The notes: a model not told the origin generated them from the letters alone. A stretch of 64,000 nt of DNA from Bemisia tabaci (GCF_918797505.1 NC_092797.1:56196192-56260191); one strand, 5' to 3'; positions 1-11,022 are shown, counted from the stretch's first letter. Made by a program: numbers and translations.

Positions 1-684
1 CGTGACTCGCTTGTACCTTTTCATACACGAGCCGCACGAATTCATCTCTTCTTCTCTCCTCTCCTTCCGTCCATGGACAGAGGTCCAAAATTTTTCGGAT
101 TTACTGACGCGACCGGCTGCGGCTCGGTGCGTAAACATGGGTGGATTATACTAAGATCACACATAAGTCAGAGAGAAACACGTACAACCTGTCGACTTAA
201 GTGGGGCTCATTCCGTGAAGGGACTCAACTCCTCCACTATAACAATTCCACTAATAATTTTGCGATTCAGAAATCCCCTCACTTGTCCGGACCTAACGTG
301 TCTGTCGAAATGTCATCCAATGGTACAGATGTATTTTATACTTAACTGATAGAGTGTAAGAACAATTATTACTTACAACCTACCTACCGTCCAAAGCAAA
401 TGGTAAGCTCCCTTAAAAAAAAAATCCATGTTTCAGATGAATCATGTTTCGAAAAAGTCTAACATGTGGTTATGGAAAAATGGGTCGACTGGTGAAATTG
501 CAACCGACTTGAAGCCGACATCAGGGATGATAAGAAGGCACCGATTCACTGAGAGCATCGAGCCGCAGCCGGTCGCGTCAGTAAATCCGAAAAATTTTGG
601 ACCTCTGTCCATGGACGGAAGGAGAGGAGAGAAGAAGAGATGAATTCGTGCGGCTCGTGTATGAAAAGGTACAAGCGAGTCACG
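1..684. repeat. Inverted repeat with arms of about 127 bp (left end cut by the window)
   Basis: Bases 1-127 are the near-perfect reverse complement of 558-684, with about 430 bp between them. The match runs to the first base of the window, so the left arm probably continues outside. The interior (128-557) has no convincing coding potential. It may be a foldback or TIR element, but termini and target duplication are not visible. Confidence 0.8.
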
Positions 685-1270
685 CTTCTTGCGGAGCTCA
701 TAATTAAAGGGGGAAAAGTTTTAGTTGACATCCTCGACCGATTTTGTGATTTCAAGTTCATTCGAGGGATTTATCTCAAAATCGGTTTTTTTTTATTTAT
801 TTTTGGCAAGGGATTTATTTTTTTTTTTTTTTGAACTTTTTGATGATTATTAGTCTTAGTGGACCTTGGGAATTCATCAAAGGTTTTTGCCTATCTTATA
901 CTTGAAAAGGAAGTGACACGTCAATTTCCTCGACCGGATTTTTTTGCCCGAAAAATGTTTTTGAGGGTTTGGCGTATGGCGTATAATTTGGCGTATTATT
1001 TAGAGTCGTAGAACCATCCAAAAAAGTTATGTAGTAGAAAATAAAACATGTAGCACGGTGCGGTGTACAAGGTGACCAGGCTCGCACGAAAGGAAAATAT
1101 TCAAAATGATGATAATAGTATATAATCGGTCTGTGAAGAAAGATCTTTTTTAGCTGGTTTTCTTTCATGTGGAATAGGATAATGATGGCTTCTTTGAATT
1201 GTTTAAGAATGTTATGTTGATAGGAAAAAAATGGTAATAACTCAGCTAACTTGCTGGCTTTATCTGGGTG

Positions 1271-1298
1271 TTTTTTTTTTTTTTTTTTTTTTTTTTTT
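1271..1298. repeat. Poly-T tract (28 T)
   Basis: An uninterrupted run of 28 T. It produces artificial poly-lysine open frames on the minus strand. It lies just downstream (in minus-strand sense) of a LINE endonuclease remnant, but there is no clear 3' end linking the two. Confidence 0.9.
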
Positions 1299-1419
1299 AG
1301 TAGTAGGTAATTTGTATAGTGTCTGTGCTCCCAGCATGTGTTTCCGAAAATTTCTCTCACCCAAGCTGCATTTCGATGCACCTGTGAGAAAAGCAAGTAC
1401 GTGCAAAGGGGAATAAACC

Positions 1420-1975
1420 ACAGAAAAGCCGTTCTGCGATCTCTTAGTTTTTGACCATAGTTCCTCTTGATTGAAGACGCTGTAATTTTTGGGATTTACA
1501 AACCAACCCGCAGGTTTTGAGATAAAATTGGCTTGTCCAGCATTGTTGTTATAAGTAAGTACCATCGTTCTATGGTCGCTGAGATTTTCTTTATCTAGAA
1601 TGTTCATCGAGACTTTTCCGTAAATGTCCTCTGTTGTAAAGATAATGTCAATCACGGATTTTCCTCTGTGTCCCCAGCACAAACGTCGGTGTAAAATTAT
1701 GTGGGTCGTTTACGCAGAAAAGGTTGTTACTTAGCATCCAGTCTTCCACTATCTTGCCTTTTCCATTCGTGTCGATGTCTCCCCAACAAGTGGATCTACT
1801 GTTGAAATCTCCCGAGATAATGGTTTTACTCTGGGTTTCTTTCAACAGTTTCTCCATCTTCAATAATGACATTTCCAGTCCTTTATCCCCGTCCTTGGTG
1901 TTTAAGTAACAACAGATAATAGTTACATCTTGCCATTTAAATGATAGAATAGGTTGCTGGTAAAGGTATATCTTA
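1420..1975 (-). pseudogene. Decayed non-LTR retrotransposon endonuclease fragment
   Basis: Translated on the minus strand, 1975 down to 1648 gives an exonuclease/endonuclease/phosphatase-fold segment with the motif ISGDFNSRSTCWGD followed by NGKGKIVEDW and NDPHNFTPTF. After a frameshift near 1690 the match continues as RGKSVIDIIFTTEDI and then LSDHRTMVLT. GDFN, the ID strand and the SDH triad are standard landmarks of the LINE apurinic-type endonuclease, and the spacing resembles the R1/Jockey side of the tree rather than RTE. No reverse transcriptase follows: the frame runs into low-complexity sequence. It is a 5'- and 3'-truncated, frameshifted relic. The clade assignment is inference. Confidence 0.75.
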
Positions 1976-2129
1976 GAGACGTTGAACCATGTTAAACAGG
2001 TGTAATAGAAAATAAAAGCACAGTGCGGTACAAGGAGATCAGGCTTGCATGATAGAAAATTGCACGGAAAGAAGTGAACTCAGGAGTTACTTTTGAGACG
2101 GCAAGGGCCAACTTATGAGGAAAATTTCT

Positions 2130-2146
2130 GGGGGGGGGGGGGGGGG
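2130..2146. repeat. Poly-G tract (17 G)
   Basis: Uninterrupted run of G. The surrounding 1976-3120 is AT-rich, with a T-run/A-run pair at about 2681-2710 and no supported gene. Confidence 0.85.
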
Positions 2147-3159
2147 CAGATGACTATAGCGGTGAACTGGAGATTGCAGGTAGAATCCAGTATTTTCCTA
2201 TGAAAATATTTTTATACTGATAATTTTACCTTGCTTTCCCCTGATCACGTTGAATTTTAGATATAGACGATAGCTATTTTGATCTCAAACTTAGTGATAA
2301 ACTTAGTGAGCTTTGCTCAAATAAGAACTTTGTTCATTATTTTTTCAATCGTCTTATTATCAAAACGACAATTTAGAACATTTTCAAATTTGTTTATTAT
2401 TTTTCTGGCTAAACCTACATAACATCTTTTAACTGGCAGCGACCTACCCTCATATCGGGCCGAACTATCTCTTGTGAGATACACGAAGCCTTTATGAGGT
2501 TGGTGACTGTCGGTTAAAGTTTTGTATCTGTTTGCAGATTTTTTATCTCCACGAGACACACACAAAAAAGACCGAGGCAGTCTGTAAATTTCTATGTATC
2601 TTTCATAACTATTGTAAGTTTATAATTGAAAAAAAGTCGAAACCATAGTGAGCGTATTTTTATTTTCGATTGTATCAACAGGTTTTTTTTTTTGTAAAAA
2701 AAAAAAAAAATTGTATCCCTCCTCTTATCTATCAAACTAGGTTTTATACCCTTCGCTTTCTTCCTAGTTATTTTCGTGTACGCAGTTTATTTAAATTATA
2801 CAGTCTTTACTAACGTAATATCCTAAAACTTTAATGTAGAAAAACTTTCAATCTCCAAACTCATATTTATAACTTTTTAAACTAAAAGTAGTAGCTGTAA
2901 ATAATTTTTATAGTGTAACTTTACTTGTTATGACCAAATTGTTAAATTTGTTTTCATAATAAAATGATTTATAAATAATTGTAGCATAATGATAGATGAA
3001 TTCTAATTCATTACTTCGGTTTACATTTTATTCTGTTATGCAGTTATCTACGTCTTCAATGAAGATTACATTGCATACCTAAAACAAAACAAAACAAAAA
3101 AAAATAAAATAAAACAAAAAACCGTGAGAGATCGACACGAGTCGACCGATAATGATGAG

Positions 3160-3395
3160 ATGGAAACCCATGAATTGATAGACAAACCTGTGAATCGATC
3201 GACAAATCCGCAAATCGATCTACAAACCCTTCAATCGATCGGGAAACCCGAGAATCGATGGAATCGGTGTCGATCGAATCACGTTGATCAGTTCACGCCT
3301 TTTGTTTTTCGATCGATTCATGTCACCAGATTTTTTTCGGTCGAATCACGTTGGTCGATTCATATTTTGGTTTTCGGAGCGATTCATGTCGATCG
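3160..3395. repeat. Short tandem and inverted repeats built on AATCGATCG
   Basis: Four imperfect copies of a unit of about 20 bp (CAAAC-x-x-x-AATCGATCGA) run from about 3183 to 3260. From 3290 to 3395 the reverse motif CGATCGATTCATGTC recurs at similar spacing, so the two halves can pair. The density of ATCGAT/CGATCG is far above that of the rest of the window. Confidence 0.7.
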
Positions 3396-3486
3396 AATCC
3401 AAATCCAAACCCTCAAAATAAGTGAGTTCAGCTATCGAGTAGAATGAATCTCTGAATCACTCAGCTTCTGCGTCCACCTGCCCCTG

Positions 3487-3505
3487 CCCCCCCCCCCCCC
3501 CCCCC
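3487..3505. repeat. Poly-C tract (19 C)
   Basis: Uninterrupted C run immediately before the family C element at 3506. Confidence 0.9.
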
Positions 3506-3742
3506 GCACAATGGATCGAGTCGATACGAGAGGTCGTACATGACATTTTTGACTAAAACTGCCAATTTTGATGTTTATTTCGTCATAAGTTTTAAATTTA
3601 AAGGGATGCTTCAAGAAGAAAATTGTAGGAGGCAAGCAATGGAAGCACTTTTAGAGCCTCAAAGTTGTGTACAAACGGATTTATAGGCGTTGAAAGTTTG
3701 GAAATTTTGTCGAAGCTCTCCTATTGACTGGATGCACTGTGC
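3506..3742. mobile_element. Family C MITE, copy 1
   Basis: Termini GCACAATGGATCGAGTC and GACTGGATGCACTGTGC are inverted. The interior shares TGATGTTTATTTCGTCA-like and AGTTGTGTACAAACGGA-like segments with the copies at 39397, 41838, 44665 and 54188. It is non-coding. The poly-C tract abuts the left end. Confidence 0.8.
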
Positions 3743-4001
3743 GGGGGCGCGGTGGTGGAGGGAAGCCGGCATTCCGAGGCCTCGCGGTGGCGGTGCTGAT
3801 GCCACGGCCACGGTTCATTCAGTTCAGTCGTCGTCGCTGCCGGTGTGTCTTGTCCGCGCGCCGCTTCCCGTGTTTCTCGTCTTACCAAAGGAGTTTCCCT
3901 CGACGGAGCTTTCCGGTGTTTCTGTGCCGCGGTCGTCATGAGCCATTAGCCCGTGTTTCTGTGTGTGATTGTGTTTCTTTACCGAGGATTTTCCCGAAAT
4001 G
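3743..4001 (+). promoter_or_regulatory. Candidate promoter and first exon ending in ATG at a splice donor
   Basis: This 260-bp patch is clearly GC-richer than its surroundings. It contains TTCAGTTCAGTCG near 3815, resembling the arthropod initiator TCAGT, then a pyrimidine-rich leader with one very short upstream ORF (ATGAGCCATTAG). It ends with CGAAATG immediately followed by GTAAGC, a good 5' splice site. A first exon whose coding part is only the ATG would fit. No TATA box is evident. The exon call is inference; ATG-GTRAG can occur a few times by chance in 64 kb. Confidence 0.4.
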
Positions 4002-4160
4002 GTAAGCTTCCAAACCTTCCGACTCATCCGATACTATAGAGGGAAGGAGCCAAGTCTTCCCACCTCTGCGTTGACTGGTCGTCAGGACTAGCCCCGAGTA
4101 GCATTTTTCAACGGGAGAATTGCAATCTATTGCGGTTTTAGGTATGTCTTAGGAATCGCA

Positions 4161-4466
4161 CACCGGAAAATAAAGTTCGGTCGCACGAACTGAAATTCGG
4201 TGTTCTGTATCATTCCGACTAATTCGGTTCGTCATGCTGAACTTTCGGTTTTCAAGTATCCGAACTTGTGCGGTACAGTAAACCGAGGAACAAAGTTTGG
4301 TCATGTGTATGTGCTGAATGTTCGGTTAGACGAAGCGAAATAAGTTCAGTTTGACAAACCAAAAGTTCATTTTGACAAACCGAAAGTTCAGTTTGACAAA
4401 CCGAATATTTGGGATGACATGGAGCACCGAACGTTCGGTTCACGTGACCGAATTTTTTTTTCAGGG
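4161..4466. mobile_element. Family H element, copy 1 (AGTTCGGT-rich TIR element)
   Basis: Starts CACCGGAAAATAAAGTTCGG and ends CGAATTTTTTTTTCAGGG. The interior is packed with AGTTCGGT/ACCGAAC and AGTTCAGTTTGACAAACC units. It is related along its length to 39878-40128, where the termini are cleaner and TA-flanked. It lies between the candidate first exon (4001) and the acceptor at 4885. Non-coding. Confidence 0.75.
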
Positions 4467-4884
4467 AGAACCGTCAATTTTTGAGAGATTCCACTCGATT
4501 CTATAGCAATGAAATCAAGATTTGTATTTTTTTCATCTTTCTTGTCGTTGAAATCGCTATTTTTTCGTGATGATATCGCGATTCCAGCCCAATTTTGTGC
4601 GATTTGTTTACTGATTAGTATTATTGAATTTCAGGATTGCTAACTTATTGCAATAAGTCTTGTTCAGATATTATTGGCATACTTAAAAAGGCGTTGATTA
4701 AATTGCAATAATCAACCGATAGAATTGCAACCTCTCCCTATCATTGCCTCTCGGGGCACGGTCTATATTCATGTCTTTTGTCCAACAAGAAACATATTTT
4801 TGACTACCAGAGCTTGAATGCAGTTTGAGAGGAGGTCAAGAAAGATAGTGTGGGATAATAGCCATTTTAAGTCTTCCTTTTCAG

Positions 4885-4980
4885 AGGAGGAACCTCCCAA
4901 TCCTCCCGTCACCTCCAGCCATGGCAGTATCTATGGCTGCAGCAGAAAAATTCGTATCTCAAAATGCGATGTTGTACTAA
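4885..4980 (+). other. Candidate short coding exon after a strong acceptor
   Basis: A pyrimidine tract TCTTCCTTTTCAG precedes 4885. Read in phase 0 it is open for 31 codons (RRNLPILPSPP, then AMAVSMAAAEKF and so on) to TAA at 4978-4980, and contains an internal GCCATGG in good initiation context. If joined to the ATG at 3999-4001 it would make a 32-residue peptide. This is a weak hypothesis: the peptide is not recognised, and the other two frames are also partly open. Confidence 0.2.
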
Positions 4981-6025
4981 GGCTACCCTTTTGCATCATT
5001 TTTTAAATGTAAACCAACCAACAGTTTCTCGTGAAATTTTCTTTGAATTCTATTTTCACTCATTTCAAAAAAACAAATCTCATAAAGTCGCACGGAAAAA
5101 TTTGATTAGATTTTCTTGAAGTAATTAATACATGATTTGAGATTTTTAAAACATTTTGAGTACTGCATTCTTGGCATTTACCCATCGAATCCCTGTGAAA
5201 TTTACTGTGCAAAGGACGGAGAGTGCATAGTGGCTGTTTGAAAAATCCGCTTGAAAAGTTTCTATTTCAGCGAAAAACTGTAGGTACCTAGAACTGGTGA
5301 ATCGTAGCGACGATTCTTGTCTTATGGCATCACTATTTTACCTCCATTTAAATGTATTTACACCAATCGATTCTAGATGAGACAGGTTGCCTCACGAGAA
5401 TCTATATTTGTGATGAATTAAAACGGAAAAAGAACAGTTACCAAACCGCCAAAATCATTGTTGGTAAATCAGGAGATTGTGAATAATCTGAATTTAGTAG
5501 AAACTACTATAAAAAGACGCCGAAAAATTTTCACTGCTGAAAGAAACCGCGGAAAATCCAAAATCGAGAACTGATCTAAAATTATCTGTAATCAACAAAC
5601 GTCAGGCCTCTCCTGTGGCAAGAGATTGTCGATCTAATGCCAGGTAAAATAGGGAGGGAGGGGGTGCTTGGATATGTGCCAAGCTTAAAAAGCCGCTAAG
5701 CTAGGTATTATTGTATCATGTTTATTGTTATTTTTATTTCCGTCGTAAGCTGTCATACGTGCCCGCTTCGGTGACGAGGTGAAGAGGGAGACCAATAAGG
5801 AAAGAAAAAAAAACATTCAGAGTGTAACTCTTATTTAAGTGGCCGGATGAAGGGGGTGGGACTATGGCAACAGAATTTCCCCAGATTAATGGGCGGATTT
5901 TACCATTCGCGCTTAATTGAACACCTTCCATATGACCTCGTTGAAAAGTTTTCTGGGAAACCCTCGCAAAGGTGCAGATTACAGATTACGTTAGCGAGTA
6001 ATCGGTTGATTATCAACAACTATAC
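4981..6025. other. AT-rich sequence with no supported gene
   Basis: I see no splice-bounded open frame, tRNA or recognisable transposon ends here, apart from short unclassified palindromic bits. It is ordinary intergenic or intronic sequence. Confidence 0.6.
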
Positions 6026-6272
6026 CACCGTGCTAAGGAAGAACGCCGTATGAACATTCGAGAGTTGCCAAATTCCCCCGATAAAACATGTATTTTTGAC
6101 AACATTCTTGCACATTTTACTTTAAAATTTTCATGTATTTTAGATTACATTGCGTGCAAAATTTTCTGAAAATTTTGGAAAAAAATATCCACAATTTTCG
6201 CTGTAAATTCGATTTTTATTGAAGAAAATTTGGCAACGTCTGGAGGCTCATACGGCGTTCTTCCTTAGGACG
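6026..6272. mobile_element. Family A MITE, copy 1
   Basis: Left end CACCGTGCTAAGGAAGAACG, right end CGTTCTTCCTTAGGACG. Both halves carry the subterminal 'GCCGTATGA ... GTTGCCAAAT' and 'ATTTGGCAAC ... TCATACGGC' motifs. Interior is AT-rich and non-coding. This is one of the better-preserved copies. Confidence 0.85.
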
Positions 6273-6424
6273 ACAAAATAGCGTAACAAGTGGGGTTGCC
6301 GACTTTCGCAATGTTGCGAATTTTTACCGAGGATTCACCAAATGGGATATTAGTTTTTACGAGAATCAGCGTTATTGTCAGTACTGCCCATCACAGAGGA
6401 ACGCACACCTTTTGTTTCGCGGCT

Positions 6425-6546
6425 CAATTGGACGCATTTAAATCGGAAGTCCATCCGGGCGTAAGCCACGCCATGCATGCATTTTTACGGATCTCAAGGC
6501 TCATGTCAGGAAGGATTTAGCTCCTTTTGATTTAAATGCGTCCAAT
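6425..6546. repeat. Family K palindromic element, copy 1
   Basis: Inverted ends CAATTGGACGCATTTAAATC and GATTTAAATGCGTCCAATT flank about 80 bp. The same TTGGACGYATTTA end recurs at 11471-11556, near 13846 and at 25907. Confidence 0.7.
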
Positions 6547-6605
6547 TATTCTGCGTTGCAAGCATTTTCATGAGTTGTTTAATTTGAAATCCAATAGAAT
6601 CTATG

Positions 6606-6660
6606 CAACAGTCGTAAGGAGGAACGCCGCAAGTGCATTCGGCGTTGCCAAATTTGTATG
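6606..6660. repeat. Half copy of family A
   Basis: GTCGTAAGGAGGAACGCCGC followed by GGCGTTGCCAAATTTG matches the left end of family A. No matching right end is recognisable nearby. Confidence 0.5.
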
Positions 6661-8074
6661 TAATTAAATTCCTACTTTGAGGAAAACTTGGATTTGTTCA
6701 GGCATGTTTACTCTTAATCTAATCCATAATCCTGAAAAGAAGTCGGTCCGAGGGTTGTTTAAGAGGTTGGCCGAATTTTTCTTTAATTCTGTCTGAAGTG
6801 AATGCAAGTGAAAAGTGGTAGAAGCAAGGAAGGTTTTACTAAAAGTCATCGAAAAACTTAGTGCAACTATTTCCACAAAATCGGAGAGTGATTAGGTATA
6901 CGTTAGGACTGGCTTTCAGTGCCACGATTTCACTATGCTTACTAGAAATTGTTCAATGCGGACAGTCAGTAAAAATTTTCTAAATCTGTTGATGTGCTTA
7001 AAAATTATCGCGAAGAGAAACGCAAAAATCACAAGAAATATGATTAGCAATTGCGGGATGTTATGGTCTCTAAGCTGAACCTCACCTTCGGCATTAATTG
7101 AACGTTCGTCTTTAGCCCGATTTTTGCACATTGTGTCTGACTTTGGAATATCATTAGAAGGCATATAGTCTCAGGAAATCGAAGGACAGAATCGCAGAAT
7201 GAAATTTGAAATAATTGTTTTTAAAGGCTCTTGTATGTCTCTTTGACTGCAAACTTCAAACTATTAATTCCAGTTAGGTTCAGTCAAATCAGGTATTTTG
7301 AATGTTTTGGACTGTAACTCGCATTAGCAACGAAACTTTCGACGTAAACACGCAAGCAGTTGTGTTGCGTAACTGAAATCCGCGCATATCAGCAGTTTCT
7401 CTATATTTGGCCTCTTTTCGGGAATTTCAAGCTCCGATCGACTGAAAATCCGAGACTTCAAAGATATTAATGAGTCTGTTCGTGTGAGATGTCACGTCTC
7501 CAAACAGCGCGCCATGTCGGGCGTAAGTACCCAAATAATCGCTTAGTTACGTGCTAAATTTGGCAACTCGGTCACCGCCCGACACGTCTTAGAATTGCAA
7601 ATTATGCGGAAAATTCGTCGATGCTACAGAAATTAGAGAGCCGTTAGCACGAGGCTTGCTTATCAAGGAGGTCGCATTGCTTTTTAGCTATAGTTTACAC
7701 GGTGTTATTTTCTCCTCATAATCAAAAACAGACTCCCGTTTTTTTCATTTTTCAGCCTCTGAACGGTGCGTCTACTAGATTAAACAAAAATTGCTAATCC
7801 ATCCTACGGCCTTATAATTGTTTTTAACTCCACCATGCTGAGATATGGAATTTTAGAATACCCTCACTCGCGTCTTACAAGTCTGCATCCAAAAAATGTG
7901 TCATTCCTGCGAGACTTCCTCCCTTCATAGAATAACAAAAAATATACAGATTGGCTTTTTTTTATTGTATTTTAAATTGAGATTATCAACATTTTTTTAA
8001 GAAAAATCGACGCAAAAATCCGTTACGTTACACAATGCCGAATCACAAGCTTCTCTTCTTCATTTTCGATCATG
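6661..8074. other. Gene-poor stretch
   Basis: No supported coding feature. GCGCCATGTCGGGC followed directly by GTAAGTACC (7514-7531) is a perfect splice-donor context after three codons, but the upstream sequence does not look like a promoter. A small inverted repeat (CATGTCGGGCG ... CGCCCGACACG) overlaps it. Confidence 0.5.
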
Positions 8075-8330
8075 CTGTCGTGCTAAGAAAAATCACCGAA
8101 TAAGCCTTCAGACTTTGCTGTATTTTATTCGTAAAATATGAGTTTTCAGGGAGACTTCCTTATATTTTCCTCTCAATTTTTCAGAGAATTCCATCCACAA
8201 TTTAATCCACAGTGGCTGAAAATTTCAAGGAAAAGTATTCTTGAATCTCATCAAAATGAATGTTTCATAGGCAGGGGGAAGTATGGCAACATCTGATTTT
8301 TCATACATCGTTTTTTCCTCAGCACGGTAG
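8075..8330. mobile_element. Family A MITE, copy 2
   Basis: Ends CTGTCGTGCTAAG and CTCAGCACGGTAG, with family A subterminal motifs AGCCTTCAGAC and TATGGCAACATC. Diverged but complete in length (256 bp). Confidence 0.75.
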
Positions 8331-8729
8331 TATGACTGTGAAGTTATTTTTGGATAACATCTAACCTGCGTGGCGCGAGTCTACCATTTTTTAACCTTCT
8401 CTGCTTGCTCAACGCATTGGCCATTTTCCTATCCGTTCGTTAAAGTCTCCGACCATGTCTATAGTTTGCCTTGAGAAATCTGAATTTTTGCGCATACTAA
8501 AGATCAAACGTCATCATGATTTTCAAATATCAAAACTACGGAAACGAGAAGGTGAAGTTGGAACTTCAAAATTTCTCTCAAGAAAAATCAACGTTGCCAT
8601 TTTGTATTTTATACGAGACCGGTCACTTAGCAAAACTTTTCCGACAGTTTGATGTTTGCTTTCTCTCTCTGAATTTTCACCTAAAGTGCCTACACGGGAA
8701 GAGTACAGACATGTCAGTAATTTTGAGGT

Positions 8730-8812
8730 TAATTTGTTATCCTGTCTATAGATGGCTGTAGGTTCCTCTCTTGGAATATAAGCCAATAAACCATCAGAAG
8801 AAGAAGAAGAAT
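8730..8812 (+). repeat. Possible LINE/SINE 3' end with AGAAG tail
   Basis: GGAATATAAGCCAATAAACC followed by ATCAG and (AAG)n. A related TAAGCCAGTAAACCATCAGA with a degenerate A/G-rich tail occurs at 31942-31985, suggesting a common retroposon 3' terminus. No body is recognisable. Confidence 0.4.
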
Positions 8813-8834
8813 TTTGAGGTTAGGCCATGGAGCA

Positions 8835-9056
8835 TTACGACCCGTCGTTTGGTTACATGTTTTATACCGGAAAATGTGGCAGCTACCTAATGTATTCCTT
8901 GTGTTTTTCCCTGTTTCCTAATGTCTTCCTTCGTACGGCAGCAGAGGCGTCCATGGTCAATACTGGTCATGACTTACCGTACATGTTTCATACCGGAAAA
9001 TTTGGCAGGTTTCTAATGCATAAACGGCGTTCTTCCTTCGCATGGCAGCAGAGACG
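8835..9056. repeat. Tandem degenerate right-half copies of family A
   Basis: Two adjacent segments share 'CATGTTTYATACCGGAAAAT' plus TGGCAG and end in CTTCGTACGGCAGCAGAG or CTTCGCATGGCAGCAGAG. The second also has AACGGCGTTCTTCCTTCG. They look like family A right ends duplicated in tandem. Confidence 0.5.
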
Positions 9057-9089
9057 CCACTTGTTATGACTTGAGCAGAAGTTTTTCAG

Positions 9090-9344
9090 AGCCCGATGGA
9101 TCCATGATTAAGATCCTCTCCTCGAGTGGCGCGGTCTCCGAGCGGGGGCTCAACTCGGAAGCCGGAAGGGCTCACGAGGCGTGGGTGAAATGCGCATCGG
9201 AAAAAGAGAGCTCATGCACAACGATGATGCAGATGCGGAGGGAAATCAAACGGAATGATGCCATGCCCTGTGCTCATGGTCGTTTGCAGTTTCCAAGCGT
9301 CGGCGGCGTCAAACGAGACAATGCACCCGCGACGCGACGGGAAA
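9090..9344 (+). other. Candidate coding exon, 255 nt
   Basis: The acceptor GTTTTTCAG ends at 9089 and the donor AAA/GTGAGTT starts at 9345. One frame is open throughout (85 codons), reading EPDGSMIKILSSSGAVSERG, then LNSEAGRAHEAWVKC and continuing. The segment is noticeably GC-rich at third positions compared with its flanks, as expected for an insect exon. If it were a first exon, ATG 9104 is the natural start. The product is not recognised: no conserved domain or transmembrane segment is visible. The opposite strand is also partly open, so the evidence is composition plus splice sites only. Confidence 0.33.
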
Positions 9345-9417
9345 GTGAGTTCCCATGCCCCTTCCAAGTGTGAAGCGCGTAAGATGTGAAAAGTTCAAAA
9401 GCTCCTTCCGCCCGGGT

Positions 9418-9576
9418 CAGTGGCGTCGCGTGCTTTGCGATATATCCATTGATCTGACATTTAAACCTGTAGAAAAGGATCGATAAACAGGGTGTTCGTA
9501 ACCAACACCTGAATAATCGATTCTTTACTATAGCTTCCAATGGGGAAATATCGATAATCGATTGTTCATGCGACTG
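9418..9576. mobile_element. Family B hAT-type MITE, copy 1, with perfect 8-bp target duplication
   Basis: Starts CAGTGGCGTCGCGTG and ends ATGCGACTG. It is flanked on both sides by GCCCGGGT (9410-9417 and 9577-9584), a perfect 8-bp duplication as expected for hAT transposition. The interior carries TTTAAACCTGTAGAAAAGGA and CAGGGTGTTCG, hallmarks of the family. Non-autonomous, no ORF. Confidence 0.9.
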
Positions 9577-9633
9577 GCCCGGGTCGGTCGGGTCGACCCC
9601 GTAACCCCTCCCCCTAACCCTCTGGGTCCTGCT

Positions 9634-9887
9634 CTGCCGTGCTAAGGAAGAACGCCGTATGAGCCATCAGGCGTTGCCAAATTCCCTCCGAAAAATGACG
9701 AATTTTAAGGAAAATTCGTGAATGTTTCTCCTCCGATTTTTCGGAGGATTTTGTTCAAAATTTTATCCGAAAAATCCTGAAAATTTCAAGGGAAAATATT
9801 CATGAGTTTCTTCAAAAATAGATAATTTCTGAGAGGAAATTTAGCAATATTCGAATGTTCATACGGCGTTTTTGCTTAGGGTGGTAG
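9634..9887. mobile_element. Family A MITE, copy 3
   Basis: Left end CTGCCGTGCTAAGGAAGAAC, right end CGTTTTTGCTTAGGGTGGTAG, 254 bp. It sits 50 bp from the family B copy. Confidence 0.85.
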
Positions 9888-10892
9888 TGCTGTGTCGCGG
9901 ATTGCCGGATGGCGTGCTTTGTCCAATTTCTATGACAGAGCCGCAGTGCTGGTCAAAGAGTCATGGTTTTTTCCATGATTTCGACTATGAAGTATCGCTA
10001 ATGAAGCAGTGGGTTTGGAGCGACATGGTTTGGGTTTTTTTCGATTTTCACTTTTCAACGTTGTACATTTTTTTACGCCTGTATCTAGCACGCGAGTCGG
10101 TCCGCTGATGATGCCCCATTCGTCCCCAAAATGAATGGGTTTAAGAAATTTTGAAAAACTTACCTCACGTATATCTCGAACGACTATGGAAAACTGCCCT
10201 CTCAAATTGCATGTGAATATGTGGATGCCATTACTGCCAATTAAATAGGAATTTACTGGAAACCGAATGAATTTTTCCCTGCCTTCGTGTATCAATACGG
10301 TGTTCTTTCACTTCTTTCTCGCTCGGCAGAACAAGAGCAGCTACAAATATGTCTGCCAAAATTTAGACTCATGTTAAAGTAGAAAATACCTGATGATGTT
10401 TAAAACATCAATGACTGAGCAAACCTCCCTCTCTTCCCCAGAAAAAAAATTAGATCAGAAACTTCCAATCAAACGAACAAATAAACGACGGGCATCATCT
10501 AGGGACTTCATTTTAGAGAGGGCTTATAGGGTTCTTTTTGGAGCTCTTTTCCAAGGGCTTGTTCGCCCATTTTAAATCAATTTTAGGCCCTTATTTCGAG
10601 ATTTTAATAAATTTAGCCCGCACAGAAAATTTTCCATATCTTCATAAATGTTGCCCTTCACTCCTTCCCCACCCTCCGAGGTTTTCCCAAATTGCGCCCA
10701 TGAATAAACTTCCGTTAATCGCAACTAAAACGTGATACAGTCGTACTAATCGCTTCCACGGTGCCATTAAGTATTTTTTCAGCGTAACGAGAAACTGCCA
10801 TGGTTCACTCACGATAACGAATCCTATTTTTCTGAGTATGGAAGCCATGCTGCATTGGCGAAGCGCAAATAATGGAGTATCGATATTTTCTC

Positions 10893-11022
10893 GTGTGAAG
10901 CTATGGTACAAAATCGATTATGAAGATGTTACTTGCGAACACCCCATTTATCGATACTTTTCTATAGGTTTAAATGGCAGATCAATCGATTTATCGCAAA
11001 ATACGCTTCGCCACCGCCATGC
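10893..11022. mobile_element. Family B hAT MITE, copy 2 (degenerate)
   Basis: Contains CGAACACCCCATTTATCGAT, ATAGGTTTAAATGGCAGATC, and a right end AATCGATTTATCGCAAAATA followed by CGCTTCGCCACCG. The left terminus is eroded. Confidence 0.6.

Noticed and set aside
896..1682. Minus-strand open frames of 140-166 codons with long poly-lysine
   Set aside because: They exist only because they cross the 28-T tract; the only meaningful part is the LINE endonuclease remnant.
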